Source: Rubrivivax sp. (GTDB lineage: Bacteria; Pseudomonadota; Gammaproteobacteria; Burkholderiales; Burkholderiaceae_C). Taken from it: DNA of 38,409 bases. Below the pieces are notes generated by a model. The model was not told where the DNA came from, made no database searches, and saw nothing but the letters and a program-made list of their open reading frames with translations. The first letter of the stretch is position 1. Each line of letters starts with the position of its first letter. Both the position numbers and the translations under genes were made by a program. Shown here piece after piece: positions 9,091 to 19,333 of this stretch. The stretch spans positions 1 through 38,409 of the forward strand of contig JADMJD010000127.1 of NCBI GenBank assembly GCA_018780805.1, in the 5' to 3' direction.

Positions 9091-10407
9091 ATGTTGCGCC
9101 CAGCCACTGCCGTCAGCATCCGCCAGCGCTTGTCGCGCGCACTGGTCATGGTGTCCCTGGCCTGGGGGCTGTCGGTGTCCGCGGTGGTGTGGTGGGTCGT
9201 CCAGCACGAGGTCGACGAGATCATGGATGCGACGCTGAGCGAATCGGCGCAGATCCTGCTGGGCGTGCTGCAGTTCGAGCGTGAGCGGCTGCCGCTGGGC
9301 CGCGGGCAGGCCATGCCGGCACCGGCCCACGACGAGCACCTGGTCTGGCAGCTGGTGGCGCCGGGCGCCGGTGTGCTGTTGCGATCACACCAGGCGCCTG
9401 GCGAGCCGATGGTGCCAGCCGCCACACGCGGCTTGGTGTCGGTGGGCGACATGTGGCGGGTCCATGCCAGCGAATTCGATGCGTCGGGCCGCGTGCTGCT
9501 GGTCGCGCAGCCGGGCCGGGAGCGCTTCGAGGCCCGGGTCGAGGCGGCGGAGTACACGTCCGGGGCGGCCCTGGTGGTCGGGCTGGCCTGTGCGCTTTGG
9601 TTGAGCCGCCGGGTGCGCCGCGAGCTGAAACCGATCGACGCTTTGTCGGCCGCCGTGGCGCATTACGACCCGCTGCTGCCGCAAGCCGCACTGCCCGATC
9701 CGCAGCGTCAGGAGCTGGCGCCGATGCACGGCGCGATCATCGCGCTGGGCGAGCGCCTGGCGCGCCGGGTGGCGAACGAACGTGCATTTGCGGGCCATGC
9801 GGCGCACGCCTTGCGCACACCCCTGGCCGGGCTGGTGGCCCAGCTGGCCACCGCACAACGGCTGGCACCGCCCGCGGTGCAACCCATGCTGCGCCTGGCC
9901 CGCGAGGCCGCTGATCGCCTCCGGCGCGTGGTCACCGCGCTGCTGGCCCTGTTCCGCACCGGCACGGAACTGAACCTGCAGCCCGTGGACCTGGGTGACC
10001 TGCTGGCCCTGTTGCCCACGCCGGGCCTGCAGGTCCAGGTGACGCCGGGCGCCCAGGTGGTGGCCGACCCGGACCTGCTGGCCGCCGCCTTTGCCAACCT
10101 GCTGGAGAACGCCGCGCGGCATGGTGCCCATGGGGTGACGGTGTCGGTCTCGCATCCTTGTGGGGACGTCTGCATCTCTGTGCACGACGATGGCAGTGGC
10201 ATGCCGCCCGACCGCCGGGAGGCCTTGCAGGCCGCCCTCACGGCGCAGGACTACGCCAGCCACACCGGCCTGGGCCTGATGCTGGCCGACCTGGTGGCGC
10301 GGGCGCATGGTGGCGGTGTGCGTCTGCCCGCCACGTTGACGGGTACGCAGATCGATCTGGTGCTCGGCGCCCTGTGCGGGCCGTCACAGGCCGAGACATC
10401 TCCGTGA
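9091..10407 (+). CDS. Sensor histidine kinase, QseC/PmrB-like
   Basis: This 438-aa membrane kinase has a first transmembrane helix near residues 17-37, a periplasmic sensor region of about 115 residues, and a second helix near 156-173. The H-box has His239 (AAHALRTPLAGL), the N-box has NLLENAARHG near 336-344, and the G-boxes are HDDGSGMP and GLGLML. It should phosphorylate the regulator encoded just upstream. The start ATG 9091 lies 8 nt after the regulator stop, within a longer open frame that is a shadow of the regulator gene. The periplasmic part has no recognisable ligand domain. Its place in a cytochrome operon suggests it senses an envelope redox or chemical signal, but that is inference. 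Confidence 0.9.
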   Translation: MLRPATAVSIRQRLSRALVMVSLAWGLSVSAVVWWVVQHEVDEIMDATLSESAQILLGVLQFERERLPLGRGQAMPAPAHDEHLVWQLVAPGAGVLLRSHQAPGEPMVPAATRGLVSVGDMWRVHASEFDASGRVLLVAQPGRERFEARVEAAEYTSGAALVVGLACALWLSRRVRRELKPIDALSAAVAHYDPLLPQAALPDPQRQELAPMHGAIIALGERLARRVANERAFAGHAAHALRTPLAGLVAQLATAQRLAPPAVQPMLRLAREAADRLRRVVTALLALFRTGTELNLQPVDLGDLLALLPTPGLQVQVTPGAQVVADPDLLAAAFANLLENAARHGAHGVTVSVSHPCGDVCISVHDDGSGMPPDRREALQAALTAQDYASHTGLGLMLADLVARAHGGGVRLPATLTGTQIDLVLGALCGPSQAETSP

Positions 10408-10412
10408 CGAGG

Positions 10413-10445
10413 CTTTAGCTTCGGTTCAGGTCGCCCGGCCATCGT
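10413..10445 (+). promoter_or_regulatory. PmrA/QseB-type direct repeat and -10-like element before the DUF5666-cytochrome-FccB operon
   Basis: A direct repeat CTTTAG-CTTCG-GTTCAG lies at 10413-10429, 5 nt after the kinase stop. A -10-like CATCGT begins 10 nt later at 10440-10445, the same spacing as before shp and eptA. A transcript starting near 10452 would have a leader of about 45 nt before ATG 10498. This suggests the three genes downstream have their own promoter controlled by the adjacent two-component system. Confidence 0.5.
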
Positions 10446-10497
10446 GTGGGCTGTGGCGCTGGCGATCGACGTTGGTGCCGTCACCTGGAGATTCCCC

Positions 10498-12147
10498 ATG
10501 CACCGCACCATCCTCGCCCGCTGCCCGCGCGGCGCCGCCCTGTCCCTGGGTGTGCTGGCCTCGGCTGTTCTCGTCGCCTGTGGCGGCGGCGGCACCACAG
10601 ACGCAGCGACGACCGCACCAACGACTGCACCAACGCGCGCACCGTTGACAGCCCTGTACTTCACCGACGACTTCTCCGCGGTCTACGACGCGGTCTGGCT
10701 GTCGATCGAACGAGTCACCGCCGTCGGCCCGAGCGGCGAGACCGAACTGGTGGCCTTCGCGCCGGCCCGCCCCTTCAACCTGCCCGCCCTGAAGCAGGCC
10801 GGGGCCCTGGTCGGCAACGTCGCGCTGCCGGCCGACACGACCCAGGTGCGTGTGTACGTGGCCAGCACCGCACAGCTCCAGCAGCTGGATGGCACGGTGC
10901 GCCAGGTGGCACTCCAGGCGCCCGGCGGCTACCTGGCGTTCCGGCTCGACAGCTGGGCGGCCACCAGTGGTGTGCTGGCGCTGGACTTCGACCTGCCGCG
11001 CTTCACGCTGCAAGCTGACACGCTGGTGGCCGCGACCCGCATTGCCGGGCACGAGGATTTCTCGAACTGGAACCAGCGCTTTGCCGAATCGGAAGGCCTG
11101 GTGACGGCGGTTTCCGCCTCGGCATTGACCGTGCAGACCCGGCACCACGGCTTGGTGAATTTCATCCTGGACGCCAACACCAGCTACTACTCCAAGACCC
11201 GCGGCGGGACCTGGACGCCCAGGGTCGGCGACCGCGTCGAAGTGAACGCCGCCGTGGCCGGGCAAGGTGTCTCTGCCCTGCAGTTCACCGCCACCTTCGT
11301 CAAGGACGAGACCGAAGCTGCCGCCAGCGGCCTGGGCAAGATCGAAGGCACGGTCACGGCCATCCATGGCAGCCTGCTGACGATGACCGTGCGCGACAGC
11401 CAGTGGGCCGGCGCCACCGGCGCGGTCAGCGTGGACATCGCAGGCGCCACCTTCACCCGCGGCAGCGCGGCCTCGCTGTTGCCCGGCGTGCGGGTGGAGG
11501 CCCATGTCGGCGCCAGCGTCGGTGGCACCTGGCCGGCGAGTGCGGTCGAGATCGAGGGTGCTGCAAAAACCGGTGAGGACCGTGGCGGCGACGGTGAGGG
11601 CCACGCCTACGCCGAGGTCAAGGGGGTGATCCAGGCCGTCAACGGCAGCCAGGTGACGCTGATGGTCATGAAGTCGGAATGGCTCGCGGGCGCTGCACCG
11701 GGCAGCGTGATGACGGTGGACCTGGCAGGCGTCTACTTCAAGAAAGGGGCCGCCAGTTGCCTGGCCGTCGGCGCACCGCTGGAGGTCAAGGGCTCGGCCG
11801 ATGCCAACGGCCAACTGCAGCCCTTGCAAGCCGAGCTGGAGAGTGGCTGCGCCTACGCCGCCCCAGTGGATGGCGTGGCGCCCCCCACCGCCGGGACGAG
11901 CTTGCCCCTGGGCGCGTTCGTCGAGGTGAAGGGTGCCGTCACAGCGGTCAGGCCGGGCGAATTTGACTTGAGCGTCTACAAGATCGAGTACAGCGGCGCC
12001 CTGTTGCCGACCATGACGGTGCGCTACAGCAACACCACCCTCTTCAAGCACTTCTTGCCCACCCAGCTGGCCAGCGGGCAGTTCCTGGAGGTCAAGGGCA
12101 GCTGGAACGGGCAGGCGCTCGATGCCAGCAAGGTGGAGGCGGACTGA
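10498..12147 (+). CDS. Lipoprotein with DUF5666 repeats
   Basis: This is a predicted 549-aa lipoprotein with a signal and lipobox LVAC, the lipidated cysteine being Cys28, followed by glycines and a Thr/Ala-rich linker. An N-terminal domain of about 150 residues (YFTDDFSAVYDAVWLSIERV) resembles DUF4382-type beta domains. Four related beta-barrel units of the DUF5666 type then start near residues 198, 279, 371 and 474, each opening with a pattern like EGxVTAV or VKGxVTAV. No catalytic motif is visible. The start ATG 10498 has GGAG 7 nt upstream. The gene ends in a TGATG overlap with a cytochrome c lipoprotein, so it belongs with the FccB redox pair. It may be a structural or ligand-binding partner; function is unknown. 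Confidence 0.82.
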   Translation: MHRTILARCPRGAALSLGVLASAVLVACGGGGTTDAATTAPTTAPTRAPLTALYFTDDFSAVYDAVWLSIERVTAVGPSGETELVAFAPARPFNLPALKQAGALVGNVALPADTTQVRVYVASTAQLQQLDGTVRQVALQAPGGYLAFRLDSWAATSGVLALDFDLPRFTLQADTLVAATRIAGHEDFSNWNQRFAESEGLVTAVSASALTVQTRHHGLVNFILDANTSYYSKTRGGTWTPRVGDRVEVNAAVAGQGVSALQFTATFVKDETEAAASGLGKIEGTVTAIHGSLLTMTVRDSQWAGATGAVSVDIAGATFTRGSAASLLPGVRVEAHVGASVGGTWPASAVEIEGAAKTGEDRGGDGEGHAYAEVKGVIQAVNGSQVTLMVMKSEWLAGAAPGSVMTVDLAGVYFKKGAASCLAVGAPLEVKGSADANGQLQPLQAELESGCAYAAPVDGVAPPTAGTSLPLGAFVEVKGAVTAVRPGEFDLSVYKIEYSGALLPTMTVRYSNTTLFKHFLPTQLASGQFLEVKGSWNGQALDASKVEAD

Positions 12148-12503
12148 TGGGCGCCACCGACCTGCGTCGCCCGCAGGGGCGTGGCCTGCTGCTGCTGTTG
12201 GCCGCCACGCTTGTGGCCTGCGGTGGTGGCGGCAGCGGTCAAGACAGCGTCGCCGTGACCGCCAGCGGTGCCCTGGTGCCACCCGCGGACAAGGCGGGCC
12301 GGCTGCTGGCCTCGAACTGCTACCAATGCCACGGCACGGGCGGCATGGGCGGCTTTGAGCGCATCCGCGGCGGCGAGGTGGACGAGGTGCACGAGTACCG
12401 CGCCTTGGCCAGCCGCCCGGGCGCGAGCGACATCATGGCCGCCCATGCCCAGGGTTACACCGACCAACAAATCCAGCTGATCATCAACTACCTCCGCCAA
12501 TGA
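12147..12503 (+). CDS. Lipoprotein monoheme cytochrome c, putative FccA-like partner
   Basis: This 118-aa protein has a short signal with lipobox LVAC (Cys25) and one heme c site, C58-Y-Q-C61-H62. The C-terminal helix (GYTDQQIQLIINYLRQ) is typical of class I cytochromes and of the cytochrome subunit of sulfide dehydrogenase. The gene sits directly before the flavoprotein subunit gene and overlaps it by 4 nt, the usual fccA-fccB order, so it is probably the electron acceptor of that flavoprotein. Unlike soluble FccA, it is predicted to be lipid-anchored to a membrane. It is a single-heme protein, and a heme ligand methionine candidate is the M in GGMGGFE or DIMAAHA. Confidence 0.83.
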   Translation: MGATDLRRPQGRGLLLLLAATLVACGGGGSGQDSVAVTASGALVPPADKAGRLLASNCYQCHGTGGMGGFERIRGGEVDEVHEYRALASRPGASDIMAAHAQGYTDQQIQLIINYLRQ

Positions 12504-13897
12504 ACACACAACATCTGCGCCTGAAACAAGGGTCTGGCGCGGCCCTGAGCCGGCGCCAGTGGATGCGCACCACGGGCCTGGCGATGCTGGCCTGGCCATT
12601 GGCCGGGCTGAGCGACGACAACACCAGCAGCAGCCCGGCCCAGTTCGCGCTGGAAGACACCGGTCTGCAGGCCCGCATCGTGGTCGTGGGGGGTGGCATG
12701 GCTGGCGCCACCGTGGCCAAGTACCTGCGCCTGTGGGGCGGCAGCGGGGTGCAGGTGACGCTGGTCGAGCCGACGACGCAGTACACCTCGCACATCATGA
12801 GCAACCTCGTGCTGGGGGGCAGCCGCAACCTGGCGTCGCTGGCCTATGGCCATGGCACCCTGGCGGCGCGTTATGGCGTGCAGCTGCGGCAGGCCGCCGT
12901 GTCGGCCATCGACACGGCGGGCCAGGCCGTGTTGCTCAGCGACGGTGGCCGATTGGCCTATGACCGCCTGGTGCTGGCACCTGGCATCGATTTCGATGCC
13001 GCCTGGGGCCTGAGCCGCGCGGACTACGACACCCGCACCCCCCATGCCTGGCGGGCAGGGCCGCAGACCGAGCTGCTGCGCACGCAGATCGCGGCCATGC
13101 CGGCCGATGGGCTGTACGTGCTGGCCATTCCCAAGGCCCCCTACCGCTGCCCGCCCGGCCCCTACGAACGTGCCTGCCTGGTGGCCGACCACCTGAAGGC
13201 CACACGCGGCCCGGCGGCACGGGTGCTGGTGCTCGACGAAAACGCGGGCATCCAGGCCGAGCCGGAGACCTTTGCCCATGCGTTTGCCGTGACCCATGCG
13301 AACACGATCGACTACCGCTCCGGCGTGACGGGTTTGAACTTCGACCCTGTGCAGCGCCAGGTGCAGTGGGCCGATGACCTGGGGCTGGTCAGCCAGCGAC
13401 AGGCGGCGGTGCTGAACCCGATCCCGCCGCAACGGGCGGTGGGCAGCGAGCCGGGCGGCTGGCTGGCTGCGGCCGGCCTGGCCAATGGCACGCAGGGCCG
13501 GTGGGCGAAGGTCAACGTGCTGAGCTACGAATCCACCGCCGTGCCCCGGGTCCACGTGATCGGCGATGCCGCCGAATGTGGCCTGCCAAAAGCGGGCCAT
13601 GTGGCCAACCAGGAGGCCAAGATCTGTGCCGATGCCATCGTGCGTGCGCTGTCGGGCCAGGCGCCGGACCCGGCACCCGTGGCCAACTCGGCCTGTTATT
13701 CGCCCATCACGGCAACAACGGCCTCGTGGCTCAGCACCGTGTACCAGTACGACCCGGCGCGCGGCGGCATGCGGCCGGCGGCCGACAACGGCCGGCTCGA
13801 TACCGGCCGTGCCATCGAGTCAGACAGCGTGAGCAGCCGCAACTTCCAGGACATGAACACCTGGTTCACCACGCTGATGGGCGACAGTTTCGCCTGA
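12500..13897 (+). CDS. fccB: Flavocytochrome c sulfide dehydrogenase, flavoprotein subunit (FccB/SoxF-like)
   Basis: This 465-aa FAD protein of the FCSD family probably oxidises sulfide or a related sulfur species in the periplasm and passes electrons to the cytochrome encoded just before it. A twin-arginine type signal is seen (SRRQWM at 17-22, then a hydrophobic stretch). The dinucleotide-binding motif is GGGMAG at 64-69 and a second FAD motif is VHVIGDAAE. Both cysteines of the redox-active disulfide of this family are in place: Cys217 in YRCPPGPYER and Cys399 in SACYSPI. A C-terminal FCSD flavin-binding domain follows. The ATG overlaps the cytochrome stop (ATGA). Related FCSD proteins are not always proven sulfide oxidases, so the substrate remains inferred. 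Confidence 0.88.
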   Translation: MNTQHLRLKQGSGAALSRRQWMRTTGLAMLAWPLAGLSDDNTSSSPAQFALEDTGLQARIVVVGGGMAGATVAKYLRLWGGSGVQVTLVEPTTQYTSHIMSNLVLGGSRNLASLAYGHGTLAARYGVQLRQAAVSAIDTAGQAVLLSDGGRLAYDRLVLAPGIDFDAAWGLSRADYDTRTPHAWRAGPQTELLRTQIAAMPADGLYVLAIPKAPYRCPPGPYERACLVADHLKATRGPAARVLVLDENAGIQAEPETFAHAFAVTHANTIDYRSGVTGLNFDPVQRQVQWADDLGLVSQRQAAVLNPIPPQRAVGSEPGGWLAAAGLANGTQGRWAKVNVLSYESTAVPRVHVIGDAAECGLPKAGHVANQEAKICADAIVRALSGQAPDPAPVANSACYSPITATTASWLSTVYQYDPARGGMRPAADNGRLDTGRAIESDSVSSRNFQDMNTWFTTLMGDSFA

Positions 13898-13908
13898 GCC
13901 TGTGACCG

Positions 13909-13921
13909 GCGCCTGGCGGTG

Positions 13922-13929
<8 letters not shown>
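13909..13929. terminator. Small hairpin between convergent operons
   Basis: GCGCCTG at 13909-13915 can pair with CAGGTGC at 13923-13929 (one G-U pair), with a 7-nt loop. It lies between the fccB stop and the convergent gene on the other strand, whose stop codon it includes. There is no T-run, so it is only a possible bidirectional terminator. Confidence 0.25.
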
Positions 13930-16686
<2,757 letters not shown>

Positions 16687-17262
16687 TCAGAAAAGAGCGC
16701 CCACGTTCAACAGTGTCAGCACACCCAGCACCGCGAAGATCAGCGCGCTGATGCCGTGCACCAGGGCCATCGGCACGGCCCGCGCTACCCGCTCGCCCAG
16801 GAAGACCGCCGGCACGTTGGCCAGCATCATGCCCAGCGTGGTGCCGGCCACCACGGCCCACAGGTCGCTGAAGCGCGCTGCCAGTGCCACGGTGGCGATC
16901 TGCGTCTTGTCGCCCATCTCGGCGATGAAAAACGCCACCACGGTGGTGCCGAAGACACCGAAGCGCGTGCGCGTGCGTGCCACCTCGTCTTCGTCGATCT
17001 TGTCGGGGATCAGCATCCACACCGCCATCGCCAGGAAGGAACCGCCGATGAGCCAGCGCAGCGCCACCGGACCCATCAGCGCGGCCACCCAGCCGCCCAC
17101 GGCACCGGCCGCCGCGTGGTTGGCGAGCGTGGCCACCAGGATGCCCCCCACGATGGGCCACGGGCGGCGAAAGCGCGCGGCCAGCAGCAGGGCGAGCAGC
17201 TGGGTCTTGTCGCCCATCTCACCGAGGGCGACCACGCCGGTCGAGACCAAAAATGCTTCCAT
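16687..17262 (-). CDS. GDT1/TMEM165 (UPF0016) family manganese exporter
   Basis: This 191-aa membrane protein has about six hydrophobic helices and two copies of the family signature E-x-G-D-K-T, at Glu15-Thr20 (EMGDKT) and Glu115-Thr120 (EMGDKT). A charged cytoplasmic loop (IPDKIDEDEVARTRTR) separates the halves. The family exports Mn2+ (and Ca2+ in eukaryotes), preventing manganese toxicity. The start ATG 17262 has AGGAG 8 nt upstream. The leader carries a yybP-ykoY riboswitch, direct evidence for manganese control. katG lies downstream, and manganese and peroxide stress are physiologically linked. Confidence 0.93.
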   Translation of the reverse strand: MEAFLVSTGVVALGEMGDKTQLLALLLAARFRRPWPIVGGILVATLANHAAAGAVGGWVAALMGPVALRWLIGGSFLAMAVWMLIPDKIDEDEVARTRTRFGVFGTTVVAFFIAEMGDKTQIATVALAARFSDLWAVVAGTTLGMMLANVPAVFLGERVARAVPMALVHGISALIFAVLGVLTLLNVGALF

Positions 17263-17330
17263 GAAGGGGGCTCCTGGCCGTGGACCCGCATGACCGCAGC
17301 GCGCCGGGCCGAGGTGTCGGCAGCGCTGCA

Positions 17331-17463
17331 GTCAAAGGTCTGGCCAGGCCGTGGCCATGCACGAGGGCATGGACCACCGGCTGCACGCACCAGGGCCCGG
17401 CGTGGCCGGATCCAGTCTGTTGACGCGTGCCCCTGCAGGTGCAGGGCGGTTACTCCCCAAAGA
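17331..17463 (-). ncRNA. yybP-ykoY manganese riboswitch
   Basis: Reading the minus strand, the three conserved blocks of the yybP-ykoY aptamer occur in order: GGGGAGTA (17458-17451), GTCAACAGACTGG (17424-17412) and GACCTTTGAC (17340-17331). They are separated by variable GC-rich arms that can fold into hairpins. These blocks build the Mn2+-sensing core in characterised members. The aptamer ends about 70 nt before the ATG of the GDT1-type exporter, whose AGGAG (17275-17271) is the likely expression platform, so translational control is more likely than attenuation. I expect Mn2+ binding to switch the exporter on. The exact 5' and 3' limits are approximate. Confidence 0.87.
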
Positions 17464-17471
17464 CAGGCGGC

Positions 17472-17477
17472 ATTCTA
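17472..17477 (-). promoter_or_regulatory. -10 element of the riboswitch transcript
   Basis: TAGAAT on the minus strand (5 of 6 to TATAAT) lies about 13 nt before the first aptamer block, so transcription would begin near 17465, just before the riboswitch. The -35 region (CTGAAC at 17 nt spacing) is weak and overlaps the stop codon of the upstream TPR gene. Confidence 0.5.
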
Positions 17478-17496
17478 TCCGCCGGCCAAGGCCGGT

Positions 17497-18852
17497 TCAG
17501 GCGCGCACGTCCTCGCGCTCGCCCAGGCGCTCCATCCAGTGCCGCGTCAGCGGCGTCACCGGCTTGGCCATGCGGCGTTCGTTCAGCAGCGCACGGCCCA
17601 GTGCACGGCGGTGGCCCTGGCTGGCGGCGTGCAGCAGGGTCAGGTCGATCAGGTCGCGCTGCGCGTGGCTGCCGCCCAGGCGCTGGGCCTGCAGGCGCGC
17701 GGGCCACATCGTGTCGGCGGCGCCGTCGGCGTCGCCACGGGCCAGGCAGAGCAGGCCGCGCATCAGCGGCAGGCCGACCTCGCGCGCCATCAGGTGGTTG
17801 TCGCGCCGGCCGTCCTCGGCCGCCAGCGCACGTTCGGCACAGCGCGCCACCCAGCGCTCGGTGGCCGGCACTTCGCCCGCACCCAGCAGGGCCAGCACGA
17901 CGTGCAGGTCGTTGAAGGCGTATTGGCCGGCGTGCGCCGGGTCGGGTGCCCAGGCGCGCAGCAGGGCCTGGCAGCGCTCGGACACGTCGGTGCCCAGCAG
18001 GTGCAGCCGCCACAACAGGGCCGCGGCGTCCACGCGGTTGAGCGTGACCTGCAGCGCGTCGCCCGCCAGGTGGTTGTCCAGCAGGCGCAGCACACCGGGT
18101 GTGTCCAGCGCCTCCAGGCGGAACAAACCCTTGTGCCACCACAGGTGCACCGCAAAACCATTGCCCTCGGCCCAGTGCGGCTGGTGCTGGCGCAGCCAGG
18201 CCGAGCCGTCGTCGAAGCGGCCCTGCATCTCCATCACATGCGCCACCGCGTGCATGGCCCAGGGCACCCGCGGGTCGGCCTGCAAGGCCTGGCGGCCCAT
18301 GTCCTCGGCGGCGGCGAACTCGCGGCACTCTTCCAGGCCGAAGGCGTACAGGCCGAGCACACAGCCGTGCAGCGGGTCGCCGGGGTCCCACTCGGGCAGC
18401 ACCCGCGCGGGGCGGGTGCGCAGCTGGGTGGTGTCGCCGCGGTAGAAGTCCCAGAGGTGGGCCCATTGCAGCGCCAGCGCGTCACGCGGGTGTTCGATGA
18501 GCAGCGATTCCCAGATGCGCCCGGCCTGCGCCCAGCGGCCTTCAAGCACACGGTCCAGCGCCTCCAGGTGGGCGCGCTCGCGGGCCGGTGAGCCGGCGTG
18601 CAGGCGCTCTCGTGCGTGCTCCAGGTGCAGGGCCGCTTCGGGCACCAGGGCCGGCTCGGTGAGGCTGAGCAGGAAGCCGGCTTTCATCAGCAGCGGCAGG
18701 GCCCAGGCCTCGTCGGCCGCGTGCGCGGTGTCCAGATCGTCCAGCGGCAGGCCGTAGAAGGACATCATGCGCCACAGCGCCTGCTCCACGGCGTCCCGCG
18801 CCGTGGCGGACACACTGCCCGAAGGCACCCCCCGCAGATCCTGTGGGTTCAC
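17497..18852 (-). CDS. TTC38-like tetratricopeptide repeat protein
   Basis: This 451-aa soluble protein has no signal peptide and is made of helical repeats. The segment MHAVAHVMEMQGR followed by a G-x-x-WL pattern is characteristic of the TPR-38 (TTC38) family of uncharacterised proteins, whose usual length is about 450 residues. No catalytic motif is obvious, though conserved histidines and tryptophans (LWDFYRGD, HLWWHKGLF) line the repeats. The start is GTG 18852, supported by GGAGG at 18865-18861 with an 8-nt spacer. It stands alone between the dgkA operon and the riboswitch transcript, whose promoter overlaps its 3' end. A 14-bp palindrome (17482-17495) follows its stop. Confidence 0.82.
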   Translation of the reverse strand: MNPQDLRGVPSGSVSATARDAVEQALWRMMSFYGLPLDDLDTAHAADEAWALPLLMKAGFLLSLTEPALVPEAALHLEHARERLHAGSPARERAHLEALDRVLEGRWAQAGRIWESLLIEHPRDALALQWAHLWDFYRGDTTQLRTRPARVLPEWDPGDPLHGCVLGLYAFGLEECREFAAAEDMGRQALQADPRVPWAMHAVAHVMEMQGRFDDGSAWLRQHQPHWAEGNGFAVHLWWHKGLFRLEALDTPGVLRLLDNHLAGDALQVTLNRVDAAALLWRLHLLGTDVSERCQALLRAWAPDPAHAGQYAFNDLHVVLALLGAGEVPATERWVARCAERALAAEDGRRDNHLMAREVGLPLMRGLLCLARGDADGAADTMWPARLQAQRLGGSHAQRDLIDLTLLHAASQGHRRALGRALLNERRMAKPVTPLTRHWMERLGEREDVRA

Positions 18853-18916
18853 TGGACTACCCTCCGCACTGCGTGCTCCGGGATTCGCGCTTGGGAACGG
18901 CCCGGCGCGCTCATGG

Positions 18917-18941
18917 GGCGGACTCTAGCGCAGTGTCCGCC
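18917..18941 (-). terminator. Stem-loop after the dgkA operon
   Basis: GGCGGAC (18917-18923) and GTCCGCC (18935-18941) form a perfect 7-bp stem with an 11-nt loop, 21 nt beyond the dgkA stop on the minus strand. There is no T-run, so this is a candidate terminator or structured 3' end for the regulator-kinase-dgkA transcript. Confidence 0.35.
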
Positions 18942-18961
18942 GCCCCCCGGGGGCCGTCAGT

Positions 18962-19333
18962 TCAGGGCCAGAGCGCCACCACCCAGGTGGCCACGGCCAG
19001 GGCCAGGCTGATCATCACGGCGGCGCTGCCCAGGTCCTTGGCACGGCCCAGCAGCGGGTGGTGCGCGGTGCTCTGCGCGTCGGCCAGCGCTTCGATCGCA
19101 CTGTTCAGCAGCTCGACGATCCAGACCCCCAGCACGCTGGCGATCATGGCCAATGCCGCCCAGCGGCTGGGCGCAATGAAGAGCGCCAGCACGATCATCG
19201 GCCCCCCCAGCGCCAGCTCCTGGCGGAAGGCGGCTTCGTGCCGCACGGCCGCGCGCAGGCCAGCCAGCGAATATCCAAAGGCCTTGAACACCCGCTGCAG
19301 GCCGCCGCGGCTCTTGAAGGGCGAATCACTCAT
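18962..19333 (-). CDS. dgkA: Diacylglycerol kinase DgkA
   Basis: This 123-aa protein of three transmembrane helices phosphorylates diacylglycerol to phosphatidic acid in the inner membrane. The active-site pattern is clear: Glu74 and Asn77 in VELLNSAIE, Glu81, and Lys99-Asp100 in GRAKDLGSAAV, all shifted by five from the E. coli enzyme. The ATG at 19333 overlaps the stop of the sensor kinase gene (ATGA), so it is the third gene of the regulator-kinase operon. Because EptA, encoded divergently, produces diacylglycerol when it uses phosphatidylethanolamine, DgkA here probably recycles that product. Alternative assignment is unlikely. Confidence 0.95.
   Translation of the reverse strand: MSDSPFKSRGGLQRVFKAFGYSLAGLRAAVRHEAAFRQELALGGPMIVLALFIAPSRWAALAMIASVLGVWIVELLNSAIEALADAQSTAHHPLLGRAKDLGSAAVMISLALAVATWVVALWP

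Noticed and set aside
17482..17495. CCGGCCAAGGCCGG palindrome downstream of the TPR gene
   Set aside because: Perfectly palindromic but with a 2-nt or 4-nt loop and no T-run. It fits neither a terminator nor a clear operator; chance is likely in GC-rich DNA.
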